From NCBI GenBank assembly GCA_938007965.1, contig CALLMH010000004.1, positions 62,001 through 126,000 on the forward strand: a stretch of 64,000 nucleotides of DNA, in the 5' to 3' direction. The position numbers were made by a program, and so were the translations under genes. The notes under the pieces were generated by a model. The model worked only from the letters and a program-made list of their open reading frames with translations. It ran no database searches and was not told the origin of the DNA. Positions 56,327-64,000 of the stretch are shown here, one piece after another. Source of the DNA: an uncultured Saprospiraceae bacterium. GTDB taxonomy: Bacteria > Bacteroidota > Bacteroidia > Chitinophagales > Saprospiraceae. Numbering within the stretch: the stretch's first letter is position 1; every line of letters begins with the position of its first letter.

Positions 56327-56662
56327 ATGAGTAACAGTAAAAGATTTGCACCTAAGTTTAAGATAAAGAAGGGTGACAACGTAAAGGTAATATCAGGTTC
56401 TAATAAAGGAGCTACGGGTAATGTGCTTGAGATTCATGCCAAGACAGGAAAAGCTGTTGTAGAGGGTGTCAATCTTGCGAAGAAACACACAAAGCCTACA
56501 AATGATAATCCTGGTGGAATTAATGAAATTTCGCTGCCAATAGATATATCAAATCTTGCATATATAGATTCAAAATCTGGTGAGACTACGAGAGTAGGAT
56601 ACAGAATTGAAGATGGAAAGAGTGTAAGGTATTCTAAAAAATCTGGAGAAACTATCAAGTAA
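56327..56662 (+). CDS. rplX: 50S ribosomal protein L24
   Basis: A 111-residue KOW-domain protein needed early in large-subunit assembly ([20 protein letters not shown]). [19 protein letters not shown] is typical. Its stop codon TAA overlaps the rplE start by one base, so the two genes are translationally coupled. Confidence 0.98.
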   Translation: MSNSKRFAPKFKIKKGDNVKVISGSNKGATGNVLEIHAKTGKAVVEGVNLAKKHTKPTNDNPGGINEISLPIDISNLAYIDSKSGETTRVGYRIEDGKSVRYSKKSGETIK

Positions 56663-57219
56663 TGAGTTATACACCAAGATTAAAGACAAAATATAAAGAA
56701 GAGATAATCTCTGCATTGAATGAGCAGTTTGGATACAAATCTATAATGCAAGTTCCTAGGTTAGAGAAAATATGTATCAATCAAGGTGTAGGTGATGCTA
56801 CTCAAGATAAAAAATTGGTTGATAATGCTCTTGATGAAATAACAAGGATAGCTGGGCAAAAAGCTGTAGCTGTGAAGGCTAGAAAATCGGTCTCTAACTT
56901 CAAGTTGAGAGAAGGAATGCCAATAGCCGCGAGAGTAACGCTAAGAGATGAGCAGATGTACGAATTCTTAGACAGGTTGATTGCCGTTGCTTTACCAAGG
57001 GTTAGAGATTTCAGAGGTATAAATGATAAGAGTTTTGACGGAAGAGGTAACTACTCTTTAGGCATCAAAGAGCAGATCATATTTCCTGAGATTGTACTTG
57101 ATCAAGTTAATAAAATAACTGGTATGGACATAAATTTCGTGACGACTGCTAAAACTGATGCGGAGGCATTGGCTTTGCTAAAAGCGTTAGGTATGCCTTT
57201 TAAAAATCAGAATAACTAA
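56662..57219 (+). CDS. rplE: 50S ribosomal protein L5
   Basis: A 185-residue protein that carries the 5S rRNA. The sequence [20 protein letters not shown], the [20 protein letters not shown] loop and [17 protein letters not shown] are conserved. It overlaps rplX by one base and is 6 bases from rpsN. Confidence 0.98.
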   Translation: MSYTPRLKTKYKEEIISALNEQFGYKSIMQVPRLEKICINQGVGDATQDKKLVDNALDEITRIAGQKAVAVKARKSVSNFKLREGMPIAARVTLRDEQMYEFLDRLIAVALPRVRDFRGINDKSFDGRGNYSLGIKEQIIFPEIVLDQVNKITGMDINFVTTAKTDAEALALLKALGMPFKNQNN

Positions 57220-57225
57220 TATACT

Positions 57226-57495
57226 ATGGCAAAGAAATCATTAATCGCTAGAGAAGTCAAGAGACAAAAGCTAGTCGCTAAGTATGCTGAGCTAAGAGCT
57301 CAATTGAAAAAAGAAGGTAAGTGGGACGAGCTTGATAAGTTACCCAAGAATTCTTCGGCTGTAAGATTACACAACAGATGTTTGCTTACTGGAAGACCAA
57401 AGGGATACATGCGAAAGTTTGGAATAAACAGAGTAACGTTTAGACAAATGGCATTAGACGGTAAGATTCCTGGAGTAACAAAAGCAAGTTGGTAA
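57226..57495 (+). CDS. rpsN: 30S ribosomal protein S14, zinc-free type
   Basis: An 89-residue member of the long, zinc-independent class: [20 protein letters not shown], then [20 protein letters not shown]. Only one Cys (in RCLLTGRP) is present, so no zinc ribbon can form. This means no zinc demand, as for L36 in this cluster. Confidence 0.97.
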   Translation: MAKKSLIAREVKRQKLVAKYAELRAQLKKEGKWDELDKLPKNSSAVRLHNRCLLTGRPKGYMRKFGINRVTFRQMALDGKIPGVTKASW

Positions 57496-57550
57496 TAGGT
57501 TGATAATCTATTAGAGAAACAAACTAATATAAAGTAAAAGATATTATAAT

Positions 57551-57955
57551 ATGATAACTACTGATCCAATAGCAGATTATCTTACGAGAATAAGAAATGC
57601 GCAAAAGGCTGGCCACAGAACCGTTGTGATTCCTGCATCGAAAATGAAAAAGGGTATTACTGAGATCTTATATGATCAAGGGTATATTCTAAAATATAAG
57701 TTCGATGATTCTGAAGGAATTGGTGGTGTGATAAGGATAGCTATTAAATATGATCAAGAGACAAAAGAGCCTATAATTAAAAAATTAGGTAGAATAAGTA
57801 AGCCTGGTCTTAGAAAATATGCACCTGCCAATGAAATTCCTAGAATAATCAACGGTTTGGGTGTGGCAATCGTGTCAACATCGAAAGGTTTGTTGACTGA
57901 CAAACAGGCAAGAAACGAAAATGTTGGTGGTGAACTTGTTTGCTACGTATATTAG
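57551..57955 (+). CDS. rpsH: 30S ribosomal protein S8
   Basis: A 134-residue primary 16S rRNA-binding protein. TTDPIADYLTRIRNAQKAGH and GVAIVSTSKGLLTDKQARNE with the final GGELVCYVY are canonical. In Escherichia coli it autoregulates the spc operon by binding mRNA near rplE; a similar hairpin was not identified. Confidence 0.98.
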   Translation: MITTDPIADYLTRIRNAQKAGHRTVVIPASKMKKGITEILYDQGYILKYKFDDSEGIGGVIRIAIKYDQETKEPIIKKLGRISKPGLRKYAPANEIPRIINGLGVAIVSTSKGLLTDKQARNENVGGELVCYVY

Positions 57956-57979
57956 TATCAATATTTTAAATTTAATATT

Positions 57980-58534
57980 ATGTCAAGAATAGGCAAAGCA
58001 CCAATAGAAATACCAGGAGGAGTAACTGTAACGGTGGATAACTCTAACGTTGTTAAGGTTAAGGGACCAAAAGGCGAATTATCTCAGCAAATAGATAGGG
58101 ATCTATCTATAGAGATCTCAGAAGGAGAAGCTGTATTATCAAGGCCTACTGATCAGATAAGACACAAGTCAGTACATGGATTGTATAGAAGCCTAGTTGC
58201 GAATATGGTTACCGGAGTTACTGAGGGGTATACAAAAGAAATGGAGCTGATAGGAGTCGGATATAGAGCTGGAAATACTGGAAATTTGTTAGAGCTAACT
58301 CTAGGATACTCGCATCCAATTTATTTTGCTATACCAAGTGAGTTGAAGCTTGAGACAAAAATGGAGAAAGGAACTCCACCTACTGTAATACTATCGGGTA
58401 TCGACAAACAGTTAATAGGACAGGTGGCAGCCAAGATCCGTGCATTTAGATCTCCGGAGCCATATAAGGGTAAAGGTATCAGGTTTAAGGGTGAAGAAAT
58501 TAGAAGAAAAGCGGGTAAAACAGCTGCTAAATAA
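57980..58534 (+). CDS. rplF: 50S ribosomal protein L6
   Basis: A 184-residue protein at the factor-binding site. SRIGKAPIEIPGGVTVTVDN and the closing PEPYKGKGIRFKGEEIRRKA are typical. No substitution that would suggest aminoglycoside resistance can be judged. Normal context. Confidence 0.98.
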   Translation: MSRIGKAPIEIPGGVTVTVDNSNVVKVKGPKGELSQQIDRDLSIEISEGEAVLSRPTDQIRHKSVHGLYRSLVANMVTGVTEGYTKEMELIGVGYRAGNTGNLLELTLGYSHPIYFAIPSELKLETKMEKGTPPTVILSGIDKQLIGQVAAKIRAFRSPEPYKGKGIRFKGEEIRRKAGKTAAK

Positions 58535-58585
58535 TTAGTGTGCACAAAGTAACGTTGCGCAAGATTAATATAAAATACATCAGAA

Positions 58586-58930
58586 ATGATTTCTAAGTTA
58601 AAGAGCAGAAAGAGAATTCAGAAGAGAATTAGGAAGAAAGTTAGTGGAGTGCCTACTAAGCCAAGACTAGCTGTTTTCAGAAGCAATAAGGGTATCGCTT
58701 GCCAGTTGATAGATGACGTGAACGGTGTAACCTTAGCTAGTGCTTCTTCAAAAGAAGTAAAGAGTGCAGGTAACAAATCTGAAATATCGAAGCAAGTTGG
58801 TTCATTAATAGCCAGTAAAGCCAAATCAATTGGTGTTGATGCCGCTAAATTTGACAGAGGTGGTTATTTGTATCATGGTAGAGTGAAGTCATTAGCGGAT
58901 GGTGCCAGGGAGGCTGGTTTAAATTTTTAA
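58586..58930 (+). CDS. rplR: 50S ribosomal protein L18
   Basis: A 114-residue 5S rRNA-binding protein with a basic N-terminus ([18 protein letters not shown]) and the conserved [18 protein letters not shown]-type core; [20 protein letters not shown] closes it. 13 bases to rpsE. Confidence 0.98.
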   Translation: MISKLKSRKRIQKRIRKKVSGVPTKPRLAVFRSNKGIACQLIDDVNGVTLASASSKEVKSAGNKSEISKQVGSLIASKAKSIGVDAAKFDRGGYLYHGRVKSLADGAREAGLNF

Positions 58931-58943
58931 AATAGAATAAACA

Positions 58944-59459
58944 ATGGCAAAGAATACTGATAGAGTAAAACCGGCTGATGCTGAACTAAAGGAAAAGTTA
59001 GTTAATCTAAGTCGTGTTGCTAAAGTAACAAAGGGTGGTAGAACTTTTAGTTTTTCTGCACTTGTAGTAGTAGGTGACGAAAATGGGACAGTGGGTCATG
59101 GTCTAGGAAAGGCTAGAGATGTTTCTGAATCAATTTCAAAGGCTGCTGATGATGCTAAAAAGAACCTAGTTAAGGTTCCTATTTTTAACGGGACTATTCC
59201 TCATGAGCAGTTAGGAAAGTATGGAGCTGGAAAAGTTCTTATCAAGCCAGCTGCTGATGGTACTGGTGTGATTGCTGGAGGAGCGATGAGGGCCGTACTT
59301 GAGATAGCGGGTGTACATAATGTACTTGCAAAATCACAAGGGTCTTCAAATCCGCATAATGTTGTGAAAGCAACAGTAGATGCTCTAAGAAGATTAAGAA
59401 GTCCTCTTCAGATAGCTAAGGATAGAGGTATATCATTAAACAAACTTTTTGAGGGATAG
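58944..59459 (+). CDS. rpsE: 30S ribosomal protein S5
   Basis: A 171-residue fidelity protein. The double-stranded RNA-binding part is [20 protein letters not shown] and [21 protein letters not shown]; the C-terminal half contains [20 protein letters not shown]. The spectinomycin-contact loop (KVTKGGR) is normal. Confidence 0.98.
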   Translation: MAKNTDRVKPADAELKEKLVNLSRVAKVTKGGRTFSFSALVVVGDENGTVGHGLGKARDVSESISKAADDAKKNLVKVPIFNGTIPHEQLGKYGAGKVLIKPAADGTGVIAGGAMRAVLEIAGVHNVLAKSQGSSNPHNVVKATVDALRRLRSPLQIAKDRGISLNKLFEG

Positions 59460-59473
59460 TCAATATTTAGACA

Positions 59474-59653
59474 ATGATGAAATTAAAAGTAACTCAAGTA
59501 AAGAGTGTTATAGACAGACCAAAGAAACAGAAGGATACTATGTATGCTCTGGGTCTAAGGAAGATGAACCAAGTAGTTGTAAAGGATGCTACACCACAGG
59601 TAGTTGGTATGCTTGGTAAAGTAAAACATTTAGTTAATATCGAAGAAGCATAA
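59474..59653 (+). CDS. rpmD: 50S ribosomal protein L30
   Basis: A 59-residue protein found from the reading frame between rpsE and rplO. It reads MMKLKVTQVKSVIDRPKKQ, then DTMYALGLRKMNQVVVKD and VVGMLGKVKHLVNIEEA, the full L30 pattern with the same length as Escherichia coli L30. Two adjacent ATG codons exist; I use the first. Confidence 0.96.
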   Translation: MMKLKVTQVKSVIDRPKKQKDTMYALGLRKMNQVVVKDATPQVVGMLGKVKHLVNIEEA

Positions 59654-59674
59654 TCTTCGTAGAAAGATAAAGTT

Positions 59675-60121
59675 ATGGAACTGCATAATCTTAGGCCTGC
59701 AAAAGGGGCAACAAAATCAGAGAAGAGAATTGGTAGAGGTCAGGGAGCTGGTACTGGTGGTACAGCCGGCAGAGGTCATAAAGGAGCTAAATCAAGATCT
59801 GGTTACAGTAGGAAGAGAGCTTTTGAAGGTGGTCAAATGCCACTTCAGATGAGACTTCCTAAGAGAGGTTTTAAAAATATAAATAGAGTTGAATACGTTG
59901 GTATCAATGTAGCAAGGCTACAGGAACTGGCTTCAAAATATAATTTATCTGAAATTTCTGACGCGTCATTGGCAGCTGCTGGTATAGTAAAGAAGACGGA
60001 TAAAGTTAAAGTACTAGGTAACGGTGATCTTTCAGTAAAGTTGGCTGTGTCTACAAGTGCAATTTCAACATCTGCCAAAGAGAAGATCGAAGCTGCAGGT
60101 GGATCTGTTAATATTGGATAA
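59675..60121 (+). CDS. rplO: 50S ribosomal protein L15
   Basis: A 148-residue late-assembly protein. MELHNLRPAKGATKSEKRIG, the glycine-rich RGQGAGTGGTAGRGHKGAKS and GGQMPLQMRLPKRGFKNIN are conserved; the C-terminal half is a mixed alpha/beta domain (LAVSTSAISTSAKEKIEAAG). secY starts 9 bases after. Confidence 0.98.
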   Translation: MELHNLRPAKGATKSEKRIGRGQGAGTGGTAGRGHKGAKSRSGYSRKRAFEGGQMPLQMRLPKRGFKNINRVEYVGINVARLQELASKYNLSEISDASLAAAGIVKKTDKVKVLGNGDLSVKLAVSTSAISTSAKEKIEAAGGSVNIG

Positions 60122-60130
60122 GATATAAAA

Positions 60131-61492
60131 ATGAACAAGTTCATAGAAACAATAAAGAATATTTGGAAAATTGATGAGTTAAGAGGTAGAATTCTTTTTA
60201 CTCTTCTGATTTTAGCGGTATATCGTTTAGGTTCTTTTATCGTTCTTCCAGGTGTTAACCCAGAGGTACTAGATACAGCTTCACAAGGTGGAGGAGGTCA
60301 GGGTTTACTTGGATTAATAAATATTTTTACTGGAGGTGCATTTAATAAAGGTGCAATATTTGCCTTGGGTATAATGCCTTATATCACAGCTTCCATTATC
60401 ATTCAGCTTCTCGGTTTTGCGGTACCATATTTTCAAAGATTACAGCAAAAAGAGGGAGAGTCTGGAAGAAAGAAGATTACACAAATTACAAGATTGTTAA
60501 CTGTTGCTATCACTTTAGTTCAAGGTAGTGGATATTTAGCATATATAACATCTCAAGGAGCAATGTCTCCTCACATACCTCAGTCAATATTTTGGTTTAG
60601 TAATATCATAATACTAGCATCAGGTACAATATTTGCAATGTGGTTGGGTGAGAAAATAACTGATAGAGGTATAGGTAATGGTATTTCATTATTGATAATG
60701 ATAGGTATTATAGCCTCTCTACCGGGTGCATTTATTGCGGAAGTACAAGCTAAATTTGCGGGTACGCCACTTATATTGATTATAGAGTTTGCAGCATTCT
60801 TCCTAGTGGTAGTAGCTACAATCTTAATAGTTCAAGGAGTGAGAAGAATTCCAATCCAGTTTGCTAAACGTATGGTTGGTCGTTCGACAGGTGATTTACC
60901 AACTGCAGGCGCAAGAGATTTTATTCCATTAAAGGTAAATGCGGCAGGAGTAATGCCGATAATATTTGCACAGGCAATAATGTTTTTGCCTTTGACAATA
61001 GCTCAGTTTTTTAATGAGAATGCAGCCGCTGAAAGTTCATTTTTAGCTTCACTCAATGATTGGAAGTCTATACCGTATAATGTAGTATTCTTTTTACTAG
61101 TGGTAGTATTTACATATGTATACACAGCATTACTTGTAAATCCTCAGCAGTATTCTGAATATTTGAAAAGACAAAATTCGTTTATTCCTGGAATTAAGCC
61201 TGGAAGTCAGACTCAAGATTACATAGATACTTTGACGACTAGGATAACATTACCTGGTTCTATATTTCTAGGTTTAATATCGATATTACCGGCTTTCATA
61301 GCTAAGTTCGGTGTGAATGATGCCTTTGCGTTATTTTTCGGTGGAACTTCATTGCTAATCCTAGTAGGAGTAGTTCTAGATACGTTACAGCAGATCGAAA
61401 GTTATCTCTTGATGAGAAAATATGACGGTTTAGTAAAATCTGGTAGGCTTAAAGGAAGAAGTGGAATGCAACAAATTGGAGCTAGTTTCTAG
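60131..61492 (+). CDS. secY: Protein translocase subunit SecY
   Basis: A 453-residue ten-helix channel of the Sec translocon, in the inner membrane. Conserved pieces: helix 2 (plug region) FTGGAFNKGAIFALGIMPYI, cytosolic RRIPIQFAKRM, periplasmic/helix 7 FIPLKVNAAGVMPIIFAQAI, and YSEYLKRQNSFIPGIKPG. Signal peptides of the T9SS and envelope proteins in this window depend on it. Genes adk and map, common next in other phyla, are absent. A 274-base gap with hairpins precedes infA. Confidence 0.98.
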   Translation: MNKFIETIKNIWKIDELRGRILFTLLILAVYRLGSFIVLPGVNPEVLDTASQGGGGQGLLGLINIFTGGAFNKGAIFALGIMPYITASIIIQLLGFAVPYFQRLQQKEGESGRKKITQITRLLTVAITLVQGSGYLAYITSQGAMSPHIPQSIFWFSNIIILASGTIFAMWLGEKITDRGIGNGISLLIMIGIIASLPGAFIAEVQAKFAGTPLILIIEFAAFFLVVVATILIVQGVRRIPIQFAKRMVGRSTGDLPTAGARDFIPLKVNAAGVMPIIFAQAIMFLPLTIAQFFNENAAAESSFLASLNDWKSIPYNVVFFLLVVVFTYVYTALLVNPQQYSEYLKRQNSFIPGIKPGSQTQDYIDTLTTRITLPGSIFLGLISILPAFIAKFGVNDAFALFFGGTSLLILVGVVLDTLQQIESYLLMRKYDGLVKSGRLKGRSGMQQIGASF

Positions 61493-61507
61493 TATTCAGT
61501 TATGATT

Positions 61508-61526
61508 TGGCAGATGTGCCATTTTG
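61508..61526 (+). terminator. Possible weak terminator after secY
   Basis: TGGCA and TGCCA form a 5-bp stem around GATG, followed by TTTTG. A second hairpin (CCAGGCT with AGCTTGG, one G-U pair, 61533-61552) lies close by. Stems are short, so partial termination is the most that can be claimed. Confidence 0.35.
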
Positions 61527-61689
61527 AATAATCCAGGCTCGAATAAGCTTGGTGGTATTTTGAGTCAGTTCTATTAAAAAATGAAATGGTTTTAAATATC
61601 GTATTGGGAAGTGTTAATGTTATTATAGGGCTACAATATCTTGATTTGTATTTATCTACTATTATTACTGTATTTCAAATTTAATTTGC

Positions 61690-61697
61690 GATATTTG
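61690..61697 (+). promoter_or_regulatory. Possible promoter -7 box before infA
   Basis: GATATTTG followed by CACTC matches the promoters of rpsL and rpsJ over TTTGCACTC and has one mismatch to TAnnTTTG. No clear -33 box is found. It suggests that infA to rpoA may be a separate transcription unit. Confidence 0.4.
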
Positions 61698-61766
61698 CAC
61701 TCCGAAAAAAAATATTGGAATAATTGAAAGATAGATATCATTAAAGTTGATATCATAATAATTAGA

Positions 61767-61985
61767 ATGGCAAAACAAGACTTAATAAAACTAGATGGTA
61801 TAATCGACGAAGCATTGTCAAATGCTATGTTTAGGGTTAGACTAGAAAATGGTCATTTAATAGTTGCGACTATATCTGGTAAGATGCGTATGAACTATAT
61901 TCGTATTCTGCCTGGAGATAAGGTAGCTGTAGAGATGTCACCATATGATTTATCAAGAGGAAGAATTACCTATAGGTATAAATAG
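61767..61985 (+). CDS. infA: Translation initiation factor IF-1
   Basis: A 72-residue OB-fold protein that blocks the ribosomal A site during initiation. [20 protein letters not shown] and the [20 protein letters not shown] loop, then RGRITYRYK, are canonical. Same length as the Escherichia coli factor. Confidence 0.98.
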   Translation: MAKQDLIKLDGIIDEALSNAMFRVRLENGHLIVATISGKMRMNYIRILPGDKVAVEMSPYDLSRGRITYRYK

Positions 61986-62011
61986 CCATCAGGCATTAAA
62001 TATATACTGTA

Positions 62012-62128
62012 ATGAAAGTAAGAGCATCAGTAAAGAAGAGATCTACAGATTGTAAGATCGTAAGAAGAAAAGGGAGACTTTATGTGATAAACAAGAAGAA
62101 TCCTAGATTTAAGCAAAGACAAGGATAA
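62012..62128 (+). CDS. rpmJ: 50S ribosomal protein L36, zinc-free type
   Basis: A 38-residue protein. It begins [20 protein letters not shown] and ends NPRFKQRQG. Of the zinc ligands (Cys11, Cys14, Cys27, His33 in canonical L36) only Cys14 remains; the others are Ser, Asn and Phe. It is therefore a metal-free form, as common in Bacteroidota. It lies between infA and rpsM. Confidence 0.97.
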   Translation: MKVRASVKKRSTDCKIVRRKGRLYVINKKNPRFKQRQG

Positions 62129-62147
62129 TAATCTAAAGTATAATAAC

Positions 62148-62525
62148 ATGGCAAGAATTGCTGGGGTAGATTTACCTAAAAACAAAAGAGGTGTTATTGG
62201 TCTTACCTATATCTATGGTATTGGGAGGTCTAGATCTGAGGAGATTTTAGCAATAGCTGAGATTTCTATTCACACAAAAGTGAAAGATTGGACTGACGAC
62301 AATATTAAAATGATATCTGGTCTAATCCAAAATCAGTATAGAGTAGAAGGAGAATTAAGAAGTGAAATCCAAATGAATATCAAGAGATTAATGGATATTG
62401 CTTGTTACAGAGGTCTTCGTCACAGAAAGGGTTTACCTTTAAGAGGGCAAAGAACTCAGACAAATGCTCGTACTAGAAAGGGTAAGAAGAAGACTGTTGC
62501 TAACAAGAAGAAGGCAACTAAATAA
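62148..62525 (+). CDS. rpsM: 30S ribosomal protein S13
   Basis: A 125-residue head protein in contact with the P-site t[22 protein letters not shown], the helix-two-turn-helix [17 protein letters not shown], and [20 protein letters not shown] are conserved, with a Lys-rich tail. First member of the alpha operon proper. Confidence 0.98.
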   Translation: MARIAGVDLPKNKRGVIGLTYIYGIGRSRSEEILAIAEISIHTKVKDWTDDNIKMISGLIQNQYRVEGELRSEIQMNIKRLMDIACYRGLRHRKGLPLRGQRTQTNARTRKGKKKTVANKKKATK

Positions 62526-62547
62526 TCATTTTTAATTAGTTAGAATT

Positions 62548-62934
62548 ATGGCTAAAGGAAAAAAAGTAAAAAAGCGGAATGTAAAAGTTGATTCGGCTGG
62601 TATAGTTTATATACAAGCAAGTTTCAACAATATCATTATCTCTCTTACTAACAAACAAGGACAAGTAATAAGTTGGTCTTCTGCGGGTAAAGCTGGTTTT
62701 AGAGGTTCTAAGAAGAATACTCCTTATGCAGCTCAGATGGCGGCTAATGATGCTGCATCTGTAGCATACGAGGCGGGCATGAGAAGTGCTGAGGTATTCG
62801 TAAAAGGACCTGGATCTGGAAGAGAATCTGCTATCAGGGCGATTGATGGCTCTGGAATCAAGGTTACCAAGATCAAAGATGTTACACCTATACCTCATAA
62901 TGGGTGTAGACCTCCTAAGAAAAGAAGAGTTTAA
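62548..62934 (+). CDS. rpsK: 30S ribosomal protein S11
   Basis: A 128-residue platform protein close to the mRNA exit. Conserved: [20 protein letters not shown], the [20 protein letters not shown] helix, and [17 protein letters not shown] at the end. Normal length. Confidence 0.98.
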   Translation: MAKGKKVKKRNVKVDSAGIVYIQASFNNIIISLTNKQGQVISWSSAGKAGFRGSKKNTPYAAQMAANDAASVAYEAGMRSAEVFVKGPGSGRESAIRAIDGSGIKVTKIKDVTPIPHNGCRPPKKRRV

Positions 62935-62968
62935 TTTCAGTTTAATGAACTGATTAAAAATATAGTCA

Positions 62969-63589
62969 ATGGCAAGATATACTGGACCAAGAACTAAAAA
63001 AGCAAGAGCCTTAGGCGAAGCTATATTCGGTGCTGATAAGGCATTTGAAAGAAGAAAATACCCACCAGGTCAGCACGGTGGAGGCGGCGGTGGAAAAAGA
63101 CGTAAGCAGAAATCTGATTACGCTCTTCAACTAATGGAGAAGCAGAAAGCTAAGTACACTTATGGTATGCTAGAGCGTCAGTTCAGAAACTTGTTTAAAA
63201 AGGCAAGTAGTAAGAGTGGCGTTACAGGTGAGATATTACTTCAGTATCTGGAAGGTAGATTAGATAATACTGTTTTCAGATTGGGCATAGCTCCTACTAG
63301 AAGAGGTGCTAGGCAGTTAGTTGGACATAAACACATCATGGTAAATGGTGTAGTGACTAATATACCTTCAATGTTGCTTAAGCCAGGTGATGTTATATCT
63401 GTAAGAGGTAAGAGTAGAAATCTTGAGGTAATAGAGAACTCTGTAAAATCAAAGTCTGATGTAAGAAATTGGGGTTGGCTAGAGTGGAATACTGATAGAA
63501 TGGAGGGTAAGTTTTTAGCTTATCCCGAGAGAGATAAAATTCCTGAAAAGATTAACGAACAGTTAATCGTGGAATTATACTCTAAGTAA
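62969..63589 (+). CDS. rpsD: 30S ribosomal protein S4
   Basis: A 206-residue primary assembly protein. [19 protein letters not shown] is the Bacteroidota-type start; the N-terminal region lacks Cys, so no zinc site. S4 domain: [20 protein letters not shown]. In Escherichia coli S4 represses the alpha operon by binding its leader. A terminator-like hairpin follows before rpoA. Confidence 0.97.
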   Translation: MARYTGPRTKKARALGEAIFGADKAFERRKYPPGQHGGGGGGKRRKQKSDYALQLMEKQKAKYTYGMLERQFRNLFKKASSKSGVTGEILLQYLEGRLDNTVFRLGIAPTRRGARQLVGHKHIMVNGVVTNIPSMLLKPGDVISVRGKSRNLEVIENSVKSKSDVRNWGWLEWNTDRMEGKFLAYPERDKIPEKINEQLIVELYSK

Positions 63590-63599
63590 TAAATTGAAA

Positions 63600-63635
63600 A
63601 GACCATCTATTGAGGATGGTCTATTTCTATTTTTT
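63600..63635 (+). terminator. Terminator-like hairpin between rpsD and rpoA
   Basis: AGACCATC pairs with GATGGTCT over 8 bp around TATTGAG, followed by ATTTCTATTTTTTT. It begins 10 bases after the rpsD stop and precedes rpoA by about 24 bases. It could lower or regulate rpoA transcription in relation to the ribosomal genes. Confidence 0.6.
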
Positions 63636-63658
63636 TCTATTTATAAAAAATAAACTGA

Positions 63659-64000
63659 ATGAGCATTCTAAACTTTCAGAAGCCAGATAAGATAATATTA
63701 CAAAAAGCAGATGATTTTGACGGGAATTTTGAGTTCAAACCACTAGAACCAGGTTTTGGTCAAACTATTGGAAATTCTTTGAGAAGAGTTTTATTATCAT
63801 CATTGGAAGGGTATGCAATATCTGCGGTTAGAATAGCTGGTGTAGATCATGAATTTTCAACAATAAGTGGTGTAGTACAGGATGTTGTAGATATCATTTT
63901 GAATCTAAAACAGGTGAGATTAAAGCCAATGATTGTTGATGAAAACAATGCAGAGGAAAAGATTTATCTTACAATAACTGGTAAAGAGGAGTTCAGAGCG
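63659..64000 (+). CDS. rpoA: RNA polymerase alpha subunit, N-terminal part (cut by window end)
   Basis: The first 114 residues are visible and the frame runs through the end of the window. [20 protein letters not shown] with [16 protein letters not shown], then [20 protein letters not shown], is the conserved dimerisation and assembly domain of alpha. The C-terminal DNA-binding domain lies outside. It is the usual end part of the alpha operon, with rplQ expected next. Confidence 0.97.
   Translation, partial: MSILNFQKPDKIILQKADDFDGNFEFKPLEPGFGQTIGNSLRRVLLSSLEGYAISAVRIAGVDHEFSTISGVVQDVVDIILNLKQVRLKPMIVDENNAEEKIYLTITGKEEFRA

Overview
The window looks like a chromosomal segment of a marine or aquatic Bacteroidota, most likely of the Saprospiria/Chitinophagia side of the phylum. 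This is inferred from: an AT-rich sequence; type IX secretion (T9SS) cargo with a typical C-terminal sorting domain; a large PorU2-like C25 peptidase; the LpxC-FabZ fusion that is characteristic of Bacteroidota; zinc-free L36; start codons without Shine-Dalgarno sequences; and promoters of the Bacteroidota type (TTG, about 20 bp, TAnnTTTG). No rRNA, tRNA, CRISPR, transposase or integrase was seen.

Layout. Positions 1-9500: the end of a TPR gene, a secreted and membrane-anchored TPR-CHAT protease-like protein, a long secreted protein ending in an endosialidase-type (S74) chaperone domain, a YceI protein with a small membrane partner, and an orphan LuxR-type response regulator. Positions 9700-19000: two giant surface-secretion genes, a HYR/dockerin/cohesin-like T9SS cargo and a PorU2-like peptidase, each closed by a strong terminator. 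Positions 19000-24300: an O-polysaccharide export module (wzm, wzt) with an FkbM methyltransferase, a sulfotransferase and two family 2 glycosyltransferases in mixed orientations. Positions 24970-30360: a glucosaminidase with LysM domains, then the lipid A operon lpxD, lpxC-fabZ, lpxA plus an ABC ATPase. Positions 30460-46230: mixed housekeeping and accessory genes (MerR, three GNAT acetyltransferases, coaX, an ABC exporter, a conserved secreted protein often mislabelled asparagine synthetase B, a GH113-like hydrolase, paaH-like and paaZ genes, a TonB-dependent outer-membrane protein, a membrane glycosyltransferase).

Positions 46600-64000: the str, S10, spc and alpha ribosomal clusters in the order rpsL, rpsG, fusA // rpsJ, rplC, rplD, rplW, rplB, rpsS, rplV, rpsC, rplP, rpmC, rpsQ, rplN, rplX, rplE, rpsN, rpsH, rplF, rplR, rpsE, rpmD, rplO, secY, infA, rpmJ, rpsM, rpsK, rpsD, rpoA (cut by the window end). 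The str and S10 clusters are separated by a terminator and a gene-poor gap, and both start from promoters sharing an identical 17-base core.

How it fits together: much of the left 45 kb builds or exports the cell surface (lipid A, O-polysaccharide with probable methyl/sulfate decoration, T9SS adhesins, outer-membrane receptor, cell-wall hydrolase). The right 17 kb is the translation machinery. No clearly new multi-gene system is proven here. The best candidates for follow-up are the membrane-anchored TPR-CHAT protein with a palindrome in its leader, the mixed dockerin/cohesin T9SS protein, the Wzt/FkbM/sulfotransferase module, and a GH113-like gene whose signal peptide is in frame but begins with ATC.
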